Source of the DNA: Echeneis naucrates
Taxonomy: Eukaryota > Chordata > Actinopteri > Carangiformes > Echeneidae
Assembly (NCBI RefSeq): GCF_900963305.1
Contig: NC_042533.1
Span: forward strand, 31,008-95,007
Length of the DNA stretch: 64,000 nucleotides
Reading direction: 5' to 3'
Shown: piece after piece, positions 52,630-64,000 of the stretch
Position numbering within the stretch: position 1 is the stretch's first letter
How the letters are laid out: every line of letters begins with the position of its first letter
The notes under the pieces: generated by a model
What the model was told of the DNA's origin: nothing
What the model saw: the letters and a program-made list of their open reading frames with translations, nothing else
Databases searched by the model: none
Translations under genes and position numbers: made by a program

Positions 52630-53686
52630 TTATCGGAAGTCGTCAGCAGAGAACATGCCCTTGGCCCGGCGCAGGATGGAGTCCTTGGATGCGTCATACG
52701 GATGTTCTTTGGATGGGATCTCCAGGACGGCGGGGATCGACTGCATATGAGCGTCAATGGCGTGACGGATCATCTCGGCAATGAACTGGTTGATCAGGAT
52801 GATACCGATGTCGTTACGCGCCAAAAAGCTCCTGCAAAGAAAATTACAGCTGAGTGAAATGAGCAGAAACCAGCAGAGAAAATGGACGAACTCATCAATT
52901 TAATATTCCGAAGCAGACCTGCATTAATTGAAACGAACCTCTATTGAATGAAGGAAACGTGTTTAATTTATATCTGATTTAAGTACATCTCAGTCGACAA
53001 GATGACATTGAACTGTATAATTTCAGACTCGAACTTGGTAGTTTAAACGTCACACTTACTGACCTCAAATACACAACACTGAAGTGACAACACAAGTCAG
53101 AACAATCAATTTGATTAAATTGTGAATTTATCATTACCCCCAACACCACCACCACCTCACACACACGCAAACAATAAAAAAAATCAAAACGTGTCGTTAA
53201 TGGGTATTTATGTGGATACATAGAAAACATGTTGTTCCTGGTGTTACTTTAAAGCTGTTCGGAGATAAAAAAAAAAAAAAAAAAAAACCAACATTCACTC
53301 AAATTTCCAATCAAAATAAAATCCAACTAATTTCTGGAAAACTGCGTCCAGCTGTCTGCCCCAATGTGTGACATCACTGAAGTCAGCTGATTTGTGGATC
53401 GCTGACTTTAGAGCTCTGTGATCGGTCTGAAACGGATCGATCAGAATCCGGTTCGTCCGCGACTCAGACTCTATATTCATTGATTTATTTACATTTTGGT
53501 GCCAACTCCCATAAAACTGTCTTCTTACTTGAAGGTCTCTTCGATCTCCGTGATGCTCGTGTCTTTTTCCACCACCAAGAAATTCGGTTTCCGGTTTTTG
53601 TTCAGTTCACCGATCCCACCGAGCAGGAATCCGGTACAAGTGTCTTCATCCCCGATAACGGCGATCAGCTTCCCGCGGCCCGCCAT
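52630..53686 (-). CDS. atp6v1f: V-type H+-ATPase subunit F
   Basis: Exons 53686-53529 and 52831-52630 join to 119 residues, as in human ATP6V1F. Subunit F is part of the central rotor stalk of the V1 domain and couples ATP hydrolysis to proton pumping in lysosomes, endosomes and the plasma membrane. Sequence landmarks are [29 protein letters not shown] at the start, then [23 protein letters not shown] and [27 protein letters not shown]. The single intron falls after FK. The gene faces lamtor4 across an 893-bp spacer containing TCACGTGA close to its start. Confidence 0.97.
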
Positions 53687-53738
53687 GACGAAGACTCGGA
53701 GAGACGGAGATATGTAGCTTATCCCTGACCTGGACGGA

Positions 53739-53746
53739 TCACGTGA
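53739..53746. promoter_or_regulatory. CLEAR-like E-box (TCACGTGA) upstream of atp6v1f
   Basis: TCACGTGA lies 53 bp upstream of the atp6v1f ATG and fits the core of the TFEB site GTCACGTGAC (8 of 10 bases). V-ATPase genes are known TFEB targets. Binding here is inferred. Confidence 0.5.
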
Positions 53747-54521
53747 GAGTCAGCTGATTAAGACTTCCGGTTGGTTATCGAGAAGCTCGCGCCTTCTGCT
53801 GCTCGGAGACTTCAACGTTTCAAAATAAATGTTTTTCTCCGCTGAAGTTGCTATCCTCGCGACCCGACCTCGGATAAGCGGATGAAGGTGGATGGATGGA
53901 TGTTTTTCCTCCAAACATGATGGAAAAACAGCTCATTGAATTCCATCAGTCTCCTTTTTTATGTCGTTTAATATTGAAACAAAATCAAATTAAAAGAATC
54001 TAACGGTAAACCTGGCTTTATGTTGGCTCTTGATTTCTTACGGCCAAAAACATTTATTGTGGTTTTAATATGATTAAGAGACAAAGTCACGACCTCATTT
54101 TGTTATGAACACATTGTTTGTAGTCCTGGACCAAGACAGGTATAAAAACATAAACCATAAATATTCATCATATACAAACAAGAATTCCTCACGTTGTTTA
54201 CAGTCATTGTCGTATTTTCTTATATATGGGGGGGAAAGGTCTTTTAGGGGTCTAGTAAAACTTTACATTCAGATGCATACATGTAAAAAATCTCCTCGAT
54301 TTATTACATCTTAGAATATAAAGATAAAATATATTACATTATTAATATGAGAAAAAAAATTGAAAAAGGGCCATTTAAAAAAACAAATTCAACAATGTAA
54401 AAAACAAACTATCATTAAATAAATAGATTTAAATATGTTGGTAATGAATCTGTTCAAGTTTCTCCTTTCAGCTGGTTCCAAACCGTCGTATAATTTCCAG
54501 CAGCATTTGAAGGCCTCATTG
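53747..54521. other. AT-rich divergent spacer
   Basis: AT-rich and without coding frames, repeats or RNA genes that I can support. Confidence 0.45.
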
Positions 54522-54531
54522 GTCATGTGAC
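54522..54531. promoter_or_regulatory. M-box/E-box (GTCATGTGAC) upstream of lamtor4
   Basis: GTCATGTGAC, the M-box form bound by MITF/TFE proteins, lies 49 bp upstream of the lamtor4 ATG. An ETS-type CGGAAGTG follows at 54542. Confidence 0.45.
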
Positions 54532-54579
54532 AATCATAAGACGGAAGTGCACACAAGCCTCGAAAACATTAGAAGAAGA

Positions 54580-55860
54580 ATGGTGAGTTTTCTGTTTTCA
54601 ATTTTTCTTCGTCTGTTTAGAGTCAATCAACGCTGATTAACCTCTTAGCTCATGAGCCTGTTAGCCTGTTAGCTCCGGTTGTGTCTGTGTCTCCAGACGA
54701 CAGCGGCTCTGACTGCGGGTCTGGACCGGATCCCGGACCAGCTCGGGTACCTGGTCATCAGTGAGGACGGAGTTCTGGCTGTGAGTGTTTCCATCCGACC
54801 TCGTAAACCGGTGCTGACCCGATCAGAAGCTTCAACTGTCGGACTGCAGTCCCACGTTTATCGGCTGTTTTCAAACTTTGATTTTGGTTCAATTTCTGCT
54901 TGAATGTTAGATGCGTCACGATCATTGATGACTCCAAATATAAAAATATAAGGAATCAATTGCCAGGGAAATATCTCTTCTATTTTTAAATTTGAATATG
55001 CAGCAGGGGTTAACAGCAGTTTGATATAAATGACAAAACACAAACTCCATATAAATGTATATGAGTTAATCACACTCACTGATGCAGGATGTGGTGACTG
55101 TCAGTAAAAACGTGTTTTCCTCATTTGTCAGATACTGCTGTACACAGAAACTTGTGGTGAGGGACGTCAGTCCAGGAATGGGCGTCCCTGTTACTAATCT
55201 TCTCCTGTAAAATTGGTGTAGGGGATTATTGTAGAAATGTGTTGGATATTAATTAAGGATCTTAAAATAAGCAACCAACCTCACTCATGTTTCCCTGTTC
55301 ATAGCAGCAGAACGCTTATCATTAAGAACTACAGAAGGTGTGAATAGTTTTAAACAACTTAGTTTTTCAGTCATTGATCTAACAGGATAATTCTGCTGCA
55401 TCAAAGCAAGAGAAAATGTTAAAGTAATGAAATGTGTGTGTGTAGCATGAACCATGACCATCAGAAGACTTTCAGGTATCCTAATGAAAACATTGTCAGA
55501 CTGTGGGACAAAATCCCATGACATTTGACCCCAGATGTTTCCACCTCCTCAGTCAGCAGGTGAGCTAGAAAATGATGAGCACACTGCAGGTGTGATGATG
55601 GAGATGGTTCGAACAGCAAGTCGCTTCAGACTGTCGGGATCAGCTGATCCACCTTTCAAGCGCATGTCAGGTAACACAAACACACAGTCAAAGGTCACCA
55701 TCTCACCTGCAGGTCACCCTGTTGCCTGGACTCACCTGCCGTTCTGTGTTTTGTGCTCTCAGTCATCCTGGAGGACTTTGTTTACACGGTGACAGTTTCT
55801 GCTCAGAAGGTTTTTGTGGTCAAACGTCAGAACAACCAACAGGAGCCAATCAGCATCTGA
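54580..55860 (+). CDS. lamtor4: LAMTOR4, Ragulator complex subunit
   Basis: Exon 1 is only the ATG (54580-54582), followed by gtgagt. Exons 54697-54780, 55553-55670 and 55763-55860 complete 100 residues (human 99). LAMTOR4 is one of five Ragulator subunits that anchor Rag GTPases on lysosomes for mTORC1 activation. It has a roadblock-type fold. Matching segments are [38 protein letters not shown] and [23 protein letters not shown] at 55966 is the likely poly(A) signal. Confidence 0.95.
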
Positions 55861-55965
55861 CAGACTGAGATCAGGAGGTCTGAAGAAGGAAAGAGGTCAT
55901 CAGTGAACCACAGCTGATTTGAGATTAGTTTTTAGCTCTGGACTAAGTTTGTGTTTGTTTGTATG

Positions 55966-55971
55966 AATAAA
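55966..55971 (+). terminator. Poly(A) signal of lamtor4
   Basis: AATAAA lies 106 bp after the stop codon. Confidence 0.6.
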
Positions 55972-56222
55972 AAGATTTGTGCTGTTTGCTGATTGTCAGT
56001 TTATCGCCAGTCCAGCAGATTTGGACTTCAGTGATCTGAGTAAAAACACACTGATATCTAATTGATCTGAAAGAGCAAACAAATAGTGAAACACCTGAAG
56101 CTCTTAGGACACAAACAAATAAAATTTGTGGTGCTGAACCTTCCTGGGTCAGAACTATAGACCTGGACCTGCATTCTGGTCTGAAGAGCCTCAAACCTTA
56201 ATTCTTTCTACTGACCATCAGG

Positions 56223-56250
56223 GGTTAGGGTTAACCCTAACCCTAACCCA
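56223..56250. repeat. Head-to-head telomere-like palindrome between lamtor4 and dennd6b
   Basis: GGGTTAGGGTTAACCCTAAC continues as CCTAACCC, so TTAGGG meets CCCTAA at a central TTAA. It is a second copy of the pattern seen at 42961. Confidence 0.85.
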
Positions 56251-56573
56251 AATTCTGCTTATATTGAAGTCTCTGGGAAATTGTCCCTCCTTCTTCCTTA
56301 TATTGGTGCCTATGGGAAAATGTTCCTCCTCAGGAAACGTTTATGGTCTCAGTCTGAAATACAACATGATGTTCATGTCTTAATGATGCTCCATTTAGAG
56401 GGAAAGGGGAGGGGTTAGGGGGCGGGGCTACCGAGTGATTGGCGCAGTCTCCCTACTGTCCACCGGGGGTCTCCCGCTCTGCTTCAGCTTCTCAGTCTTA
56501 TCTGTGCCGGTTCCCGGCCGGGAGGAAGCCACCGCAGGTCGGATGGAGGTTGCGGAGATCTGATCTGGTCGTT

Positions 56574-59500
56574 ATGAACCAGTTCGGGTCTGGTTCTCCC
56601 CGGACTGGCGGGGACGGCCTGGGTCCCTGGTCCCGTTTCGCCTCCTGGCTGGAATGTGTTTGTGTCGTCACCTTCGACCTGGAGCTCGGACAAGCCATTG
56701 AGGTCTGTTAGCTTAGCATCGTTAGCATCATTTATCTTCAGGCTGGTTGCTGATTTGGTCGATCTGATCTGTGATGGAGACCGACAACCAAACGGTTTGA
56801 ATGTGAAGCTTCTGATTTAAATTAAAAAAAATAAAACCTGTCATTAATTTTACGACTGGAAAAAACGCAATAAATATGTATTACACTTATCACCATTATT
56901 ATTTAACATGTCTTTTTTTTTTTTTTTTTTTAACTGTAGATCAGTTTATCTGTCCGATAATTCATTGATTCTGATGTCTCTGCCATTAATCGTTTAACAT
57001 TTTAAACGAAGAGACGTTTTCCTCCTAAAACACTAAAAGTCTTTAATTTGGCTGAAAATGGAATGAGATGTGACTACACAGACACGACCTAAACTCCATC
57101 ACCAAAACTGTAATAATTCAAGTTGGTTTCACCTTTCTTCATGACTAAATTCCTTCTGATGCCGGTTGTGCATATGACAACATGAATCTGAGTCAGATGA
57201 CCAGATGATTCTTAGGTGTAGCAGATACATGATACATACAGGCAGTCAACAAGCAAATACAACTCAAATTTGTATAAATTTGAAAAGGGTTTGGTGACTG
57301 TCATGTTTTTTATTTCTGGTGTTTTCAGCTGGTTTATCCTCCAGATGTGAGACTCACAGAGAAAGAGGTGAGAAGTAACATCATCTGACTGACTTCTGAT
57401 TCTGTCAGACCTCACCTGGTTCATCACTTTGTCACATTTTCTTGTTGTGATTTGTTCTTAGAAAACCAGCATCTGCTACCTTTCCTTCCCTGACTCATAC
57501 TCAGGTAAACGCTCCTGTCTGATACTGTTGAACGGAGCTGCAGAGAACATGTCAGAGGTCACGTGACCTGTCTGTTGTTTCCCAGGGTGCCTCGGTGACA
57601 CTCAATTTAGCTTCAGGTTACGTCAGTCTGTCGGACGCCGAACTTCCAGGTTTGGAGATGTATATAACCGAGATGCTCCAGTTACACTGCAGGTGAGGAC
57701 ACACAGGAAACAGCTGCTGGTACTGATCTGTTAATGTGTCTTCGATCAAATGCGTCAAATAGTTTTGTCTGATCAGTTCACTCTAATATCAAACATTCAG
57801 CCAGGGTTACTTTTGTTTATTAATTGTTCAGCACAAACATCTTGCCATTCCAGTTTCTCCAGGACACCTGTGATGTCATGGTACCAATGAATTCTCGGCG
57901 AGCACACTTCCTGTCGTTCACTAATTGGATTTCTTTCTGTCCTCAGAGGGAAGTATCCCATTTCTTTGGTTACGTCTATTTCAGACAAGTGAAGGATGTC
58001 TCTGTGAAAAGAGGATACTTCCAGAAGGTGAAGCTTACCTGTACTCACCTGCTCACCTATTTGATTGATCATGTGACTGAATGTGGATCATGTGACTGTC
58101 TGTTTCAGTCTCTGGTGTTGGTGTCCAAGTTGCCGTATATCCATCTTTTCCACTCGTTGCTACAGATCATTGCACCTGAATTCTTTGAGAAGCTGGAGCC
58201 TTGCCTTGAAGCAGGTGATTATGTCATGCTTACATCATAATCACAACTGACATCTGAAATTTCATCTGATATCCAATTCTCATCCCCCTAGTTTGTAACG
58301 AGATTGACCAGTGGCCCTCACCTGTACCAGGACTGACCCTCAACCTGCCTTTGATGGGCGTCGTTCTACAGGTGAGAAAAGGGCCGTGGTCCTACAGGTA
58401 ACGGAGGAAGAGTTAAATGGAGGGTCTTGTTGGAGACTTACTTCAAAAAAGAGTGAAAAAGATTCAACTAACAGACACAACTAATTGTAATAATATTTTT
58501 TTTCTTATATAATTTCTTTTATATATATTTCAGTGTAGTTCTGGTCTTTGGCTTCAGTAACAGACAATAAAGTGATGGTTCAGTATGAGCCTAATAACAG
58601 TGTGTGCTGTGACCTCTGAACCAGGTGAGGATTCCTTCAAAAACAGATAAACCAGGAGGAAGTCCGGTTAAACAGGCTGCCAAAGAGGTCAGAGCACCCA
58701 ATGCTGCCATTATCATCATCACCATCAACATCATCATCATCCCCTCCAACTCCCAGATGAATAAATTTTGATGAAGATGCTTTTGTTTTTAGAACCTCCT
58801 GCCAGCACCAACGTTACTTCCCACTATCCACGAGCTGGACCTGTTCAGGTCAGTCTGTTCTTCTTCTGCTCATGTTTGCTAGGTGTTACGATTAGTCAAA
58901 CCTGACCTTTGACCTTTTGATCAGGTGTTTCCAGTCAGTGCTTATCCACCTGCAGATGCTCTGGGAGCTCATGTTACTGGGGGAACCTGTAGTTGTCATG
59001 GCACCGTCTCCCACCGTCTCCTCAGAAACTGTGCTGGCACTTGTCAGGTGACTGAACATTTTTACTCTTCACACCTGAAACAGTTCATAAACACATCATC
59101 AGAGTCTGTTGCTGTGGTAACAGTGTGTATCTCCTCAGCTCCATCAGTCCTCTGAAGTTCTGCTGTGACTTCCGCCCTTACTTCACCATCCACGACAGTG
59201 AATTCAGGGAGTATACCACAAGGACTCAGGCCCCGTGAGTCCACCATTTGTCTGTGTGACCTCACCTGTCTGTGACTTCACCTGTCTGTGACCTCACCTG
59301 TGTGTTTCTGTTAGGCCGAATGTAGTTCTGGGAGTCACGAACCCGTTCTTCATAAAGACGTTTCAGTCATGGCCTCATGTTGTCAGACTCGGGGAGGTCA
59401 GGATGGCAGGTATTCAACTTCTGTTTGTCTTGTTTGTCACTATGATTTGTGTCAATGGAGATTGAAACTCAGGGGTTTTGGCATGAGCCAGCATTAGACC

Positions 59501-61129
59501 TCTCAGGAGTCTCAATAGGTCTGAAACTGATCCCCTGAGAACCAGAACCTGGAGAAACCTGGCAAGAACCATGTGAACGCTGAAATGATCTTTTCAAACA
59601 TTTAACTTCATGTTCATTTGAAAAACTCTCTGACCGCCTCCAGGTGACTTACCTAAACAAGTGAAGGTGAAGAAACCCTCAAAATTGAAGACTCTTGACA
59701 ACAAACCAGGTAACTAGACCAGCACTTGGTCAGAACCAGAACCACAATCCAGACTCCAATTCTGTGACTGTTTTTAATGTGTGTTTGTGTTCAGGGATCT
59801 ACACAACCTACAAGACCTTCCTGCACAGAGACAAGATCCTGATCAAAAGGCTGCTGAAGGTGAACCAGCAGAACCCAAACCTGATCAAATGACTAAGCAT
59901 AACCCAGACCTGATCACATGACATGGTTACCTTAGCCATTTTGGTCCTCAGGGCGTCCAGAGGAAGCGTCCGTCAGAGGTCCAGAGCGCCATCCTTAGGA
60001 GACACCTGCTGGAGCTGACGCAGAGCTTCATCATCCCTCTTGTGAGAGTCAGCCAATCAGATCAGCCTAGTGTCATCTTTCGGTTACCTGTTCATTAGCT
60101 CTGTGTGAGCTGTTATCACCTCTGATGTCACTGTTGTTGTCCCATAACAGAGATGAAGTGTAGCCCTAAGTTTTTTTTTTTGTTGTTTTTTTTTCCCTGC
60201 CAGGAGCGGTACATGGCCAGTTTGATGCCTTTGCAGAGATCTGTGACACCCTGGAAGGTAAACAGGAAATCAGTTGTCAGTGGTGAGTGCCTAGTGATGT
60301 CATCAATCTATACAACAGGTTTGTTTGTTCAGACTCCTCCTCAGATCCGCTCTTTCAGCCAGGATGAGTTCATGTCCACTCTGGATCACACTGGGCCCCA
60401 GCTCACCTCAGTGCTCAAAGGTGATTGGATGGGACTGTACAGGTAAGTCCCACAGGTGCCTGCAGGTTGTCTCCATGTTGCCACTTCATACGTGTACCAC
60501 TTTCACAGGAAGTTCTTCAGGTCTCCAAACTTTGACGGTTGGTATCGTCAGCGGCACAGAGAAATGACTCAGAAACTGGAGAGTCTGCACCTGGAGGTTG
60601 TCTGTGATGCTGTGAGTGAGGTCATCACACATCTGGATCAGGGCCACACATCTGGATTCTCTAACACATGTTCTGGTCTCTGCAGGACCTGCTCACTTGG
60701 ACCAGAGACAAGTCCGAGGTGGAGATTGTGGACCTGATTCTGAAGCTCAGAGAGAAACTGGTGAGTGGATCAGAGGCTGCTTGGACTTGTAAGATGGGGT
60801 TTTTATTTTGACAGCCTGTGGGAGCTGATCTTCGTCGCTTCCTGCAGCAGTTAAGTCATCCTCAGTGAAGCTGTCGGTCACATGGAGATTGTCCCTCACA
60901 GGGTGCTATACATGCTGTTATTGTGGCTACATGAAAATAGGAAGTGTTTGTTTGTTTGTTTTTTCAGATGAAAGCTCGCATACAGCAGCTGCAGGTGAAG
61001 GACGGAGTGTTACACAAACTAGACGCTTTTATACACACAATGATCATCACACTGCCCCGAGACCTGCAGACTGTATTACACACAGACTCACATATAGACT
61101 TTAACTCTGATGTTGTTGATTCTTCATGA
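56574..61129 (+). CDS. dennd6b: DENN domain-containing protein 6B, 20 exons
   Basis: Exons: 56574-56702, 57329-57367, 57462-57504, 57586-57692, 57947-58027, 58109-58214, 58292-58371, 58625-58687, 58793-58848, 58925-59047, 59139-59234, 59315-59409, 59644-59709, 59795-59859, 59952-60041, 60204-60257, 60333-60442, 60509-60611, 60686-60760, 60968-61129. They join in frame to 580 residues (human 585). DENND6 proteins are guanine-nucleotide exchange factors of the Rab14 recycling-endosome pathway. Landmarks are [51 protein letters not shown] (DENN core), [14 protein letters not shown] and [21 protein letters not shown]. Sequence favours 6B over 6A. The ATG at 56574 (MNQFGSG) is the first plausible start. 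ATTAAA at 61134 is a likely poly(A) signal. Confidence 0.95.
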
Positions 61130-61133
61130 GAAT

Positions 61134-61139
61134 ATTAAA
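61134..61139 (+). terminator. Poly(A) signal (ATTAAA) of dennd6b
   Basis: The ATTAAA variant begins 5 bp after the stop codon, so the 3' UTR would be very short. Another signal may be used. Confidence 0.35.
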
Positions 61140-61287
61140 ATTCACAATCTCTAACTGAGCTCCATGAATGTATCCTTGATGATGATGATGAAATCAAACA
61201 TGTTTGTTGGAGAAGTAAAACCTGCCTCATGTTGTGTTTTCTGTTATTGTCAACTTCTTCATCTCACATCAACAGAAGACATTTTCA

Positions 61288-61293
61288 TTTATT
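61288..61293 (-). terminator. Poly(A) signal of gcc1
   Basis: TTTATT (AATAAA on the minus strand) lies about 270 bp past the gcc1 stop. dennd6b and gcc1 are tail-to-tail with about 430 bp between stops. Confidence 0.45.
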
Positions 61294-61561
61294 TTAAAAA
61301 CTAGACTGAAGATTCAGTTTCAATGATTCAATCAGAAAAAATAGTTTAATTTTAATGAGAGAATCAAAAATATAAATATGACAGATCTGATCTTTTCTAT
61401 TGGTTCACAGCAGTCACCTGATCTTGGTCAAATATTCATATAAAATGTGTCCAGGGACAAAAACCACTGAAACGTCAGAAGAGGCGTTTGTCAGTCTCTC
61501 ATTGGTCCAACACGGCACCACTTCAGCCTCGGGTCCTGGCCTTTCTTCTTCAGGTCCTGGT

Positions 61562-63551
61562 CTATCTCTTAGTGGTCCACCACGGCGCCCCCTGCAGCTG
61601 TAGAACGTGCTGTTTCTCCTGGGGGCTAAAGTGTAGGATGGTTAGAATGGCAATGAGCGTCTGGTGCCTCCCACTGGCATCCTGCAGCGTCAGGAACTTG
61701 TAGATGACATTTTTCAGGTACTCCATGTTGGCGCCCTCTCGACTCTGGTCTCGAATCAGTTTGTCCAGTTGTCCTCGGAGCGCCGCCACCTCCTCATCAT
61801 GCCGCACCCCGTTGGCAATGAGCCTGGCCTGCAGCTGGTGGACATCGTCCTCTAGCCGATGTTTATGACGCCGCAGCCCGCCCACTTCCACCTCCTTCCG
61901 GGCCAGCTGTTCAGCATAGAGAAGCAGCGTGGGCTCAGTAGGTGCTACCCGTCGCAGGGCTTGACTGACAACATCACCCTCTCTCTCAGGTTCAGGCTCA
62001 CTTTCAGTTTTGGGCATCTCGTTGCGCTCGCTGCGGCTGAAAACAGCGGCACGCAGCCTCTCCAACTCCTGGTCCTTTTCATCCATCAGGGCCATGGTCC
62101 TCCCCCTCTGTTTATGAAGCTCCGCCTCCATACGCAGTAACTCTTCGCGGTGCAGTGCTTCAGCCCGGTCCACTTCTTGTCTGTGGCTCTGCTGCAGTGT
62201 TGCTGCTGCCTGCTGCCACTCCTCCTGCTGATGGCGGTGGTGGGCTTCAACCTCGTCGCTCTGAATGCGCAGGCTGATGTACTTCTCTTTCAGCTCAGAC
62301 AGCTGGTCACGGACCTCCTCCAGCTCCTTGGCCTGGCAGCCATCTTTAACATTCTTGTTCTTCAGCACCACCTGTGCCCGCAGTTTGTAGCGCTCAAATT
62401 CATCCTTGAGCTGCCGCAGTTCCTGCTGGTAGACCAGAACAGATTTGTCCCCACCCACCTCTGTCTCCACCAGGTCTTCGATCTTCTGGTCTGGATTCTT
62501 CTGAGCCGCCAGCAGCAGCAGATTCTTCACCTTCTCCAGCTTCTCCTTCAACGCGCCCACTTCCAGCTGTGACTCGTCCATGACAAGGTCAGAAGTCGAC
62601 CTGCCAGAGGCAGCAACAGCCAACGTTTTGTTTTCCATGTCCAACTGCAGGATCCGGTCCCGGAGCCTTTGGGCCGCCTGCTGGTCTCGCTGCCTGGCCC
62701 TCTCACAGGAGCCTACAAGGTCCGACAGCTCAGACACTCGCTGTTCCAGACCCGCCACCCGGACTTCGGCTGCCTGGGCCCGGTCCTCCGCCTCGCAAAC
62801 CTGCAAAACAGATACACAGATTCTATGCTGAGACCAGGCTCAGTCAGACTGCATTCAGATAGTTCTGGTCTCTTACCTTCTTAGTCTCACTGTAGATCAA
62901 CTTCTGGAAGTGAGTTTTCAGCTCTGTCAGCTCCTGCTGCAGCTCATCCACTCTAGGATCTGGTTTCCTCTGGTCCTCCTCAGCAGCCTGCAGCTTCTTC
63001 CTCAGTTCATCTCTCTCCTCCATCACCTGGTTGAGGTGAGCCTCAGACTCTGCCCCCCGGTCCACAGCCTGGGACGTCACCAAAAGGGCGGTGGTGGCAT
63101 CCTGTAGGCGGAGCTCGGCATCCTGCCGCAGGTCTCGCTCCTGCTGCAGGATCCTCTGCAGCTCACGCAACTGCTGGGCATGGTCTCCTTGCTCCTGCTC
63201 ACGCTCATGCTGCTGCATGATGACACGAGCACGACTCTCCGCCAGCTGCTGCTGCAGAGCATGCAGCTCTGTCTCCTGCTGCATCAACATGGTGGCGAGA
63301 CGGTCTTCCAGCTCCTCCACTTCCTGCTTCAGCTGGCGCTTGTCGGCCTGGAAACTTGCCTCCATTCGCGACTTCTCTTGCGTTACCGTTGCCAGGGCGC
63401 TGGTGAGCGTGGTCAGTTGGCCCTTCAACTGCACAAACCGACGCTCTGTTTCAACGTTGGAGAGGGGCGTGGTCTGCTGCTGAGAGTCCACGCCCACACC
63501 GAAGCTCTCAACACCACCCATCTCAAGTTCCACCCTCTCCACTCTCTGCAT
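61562..63551 (-). CDS. gcc1: GRIP and coiled-coil protein 1, 3' exons (5' part beyond the window)
   Basis: Exons 63551-62877 and 62800-61562 give 637 residues, against about 775 in human GCC1. The first exon starts right after an acceptor CCTGCAG, so its ATG is not the true start and the N-terminal exon lies to the right. GCC1 is a trans-Golgi golgin recruited by its C-terminal GRIP domain. The protein is almost all coiled coil (QLKGQLTTLTSALATVTQEKSRMEASFQADK, EKYISLRIQ), then REGANMEYLKNVIYKFLTLQDASGRHQTL...LHFSPQEK, the GRIP domain, and a WW-type end as in human. Long antisense open frames over these exons are shadows of the repetitive Leu/Glu/Gln codons. Confidence 0.95.
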
Positions 63552-64000
63552 CTGCAGGATAAAACATGACCAAAATCATCAAAGCCAGGAGGATCCAGAT
63601 GTGGATCACTTGAACCAGACTGCCTGTCCACATAGACTTAGACCACATGACATCATCAGAGCCATGACGTCATGGCTAACCCTAACCCTGATGATGGCAT
63701 AGCAGATTCAGATACACTAACTGTGATCACATGATCAAACGGGATTAAAGTCAGGTTTCATCATGTGACTCAAGAGTCAGTGTGATGACACTAACTCACA
63801 AAGGTTGCGTGGCATGTTTGCATGGAGTGTGCAGTTGTTGAACAGTTTGTGGTTGATTTCAGCCTCCATGTCAATGTGACAGACTGGTCCAACATCTCAT
63901 GTACACACACAGAAAAGATGTGATTTGATTTGATTTGATTTGATTTGATGAGGTCACTGTGACATAATTTCAGCAACTTAATTGAAAACTTCAGTGTCAA
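63552..64000. other. gcc1 intron sequence
   Basis: It holds an ACCCTAACCCT motif near 63680 and (TGATT)n at 63920-63949. No coding exon seen. Confidence 0.6.
63920..63949. repeat. (TGATT)n microsatellite
   Basis: Six units of TGATT/TTGAT, like the tail of the dispersed repeat at about 38880. Confidence 0.85.

Noticed and set aside
62150-62572. 140-codon plus-strand frame opposite gcc1
   Set aside because: It is the antisense shadow of the coiled-coil exon; gcc1 homology and splice sites are on the minus strand.

Overview
The window is nuclear DNA of a ray-finned fish, most likely a percomorph-like teleost. The evidence is compact multi-exon genes with GT-AG introns, vertebrate orthologues in a recognisable human 7q32-like order, jockey/L2-like LINE tails and fish-type short repeats. 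The species cannot be named. CCCTAA on the + strand at the left side places the chromosome end to the left, so the window runs from subtelomere (1-20 kb) into the first ordinary genes (21-64 kb).

Subtelomere. 1-10,310 is a near-identical ~1,372-bp satellite in tandem (8 copies of its core). Each unit carries, in order: 5-7 copies of a motif identical to the 5' end of U1 snRNA (a perfect splice donor on the minus strand), a TATA box, a hammerhead-ribozyme-like fold, a GC-rich block, CCCTAA telomere-like repeats and a purine-rich stretch. The same module recurs in diverged form at about 12-13.2 kb, 13.5-14.7 kb and 14.8-15.4 kb, and as a relic at 19.3-19.7 kb. 10.9-11.95 kb holds a tandem duplication with two tRNA-like Pol III promoter segments. 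An unrecognised long open frame (15.86-17.06 kb) starts just inside the last telomere-like block. A short inverted-repeat DNA transposon lies at 20.1-20.5 kb.

Gene region, left to right: calu (calumenin, +), a decayed UV cone opsin opn1sw1 (-), tnpo3 (transportin-3, +), irf5 (-), a cdhr5-like cadherin (-), drd4 (dopamine D4 receptor, -), an unrecognised secreted glycoprotein with tandem N-glycosylation repeats (-), atp6v1f (-) head-to-head with lamtor4 (+), dennd6b (+) and gcc1 (-, 5' end outside the window). I rebuilt exon structures by hand. tnpo3, atp6v1f, calu, lamtor4, dennd6b, irf5 and drd4 close in frame, with lengths equal or close to their human counterparts as I recall them.

The genes do not form one pathway. 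atp6v1f and lamtor4 are both lysosomal/TORC1-axis genes and share a divergent spacer with E-boxes resembling the TFEB site. dennd6b and gcc1 act in endosome/Golgi traffic. calu-opn1sw-tnpo3-irf5-atp6v1f-gcc1 matches human 7q32, while cdhr5-drd4 matches human 11p15.5 beside IRF7. The most unusual content is the subtelomeric promoter-ribozyme-telomere module with its U1-site array.
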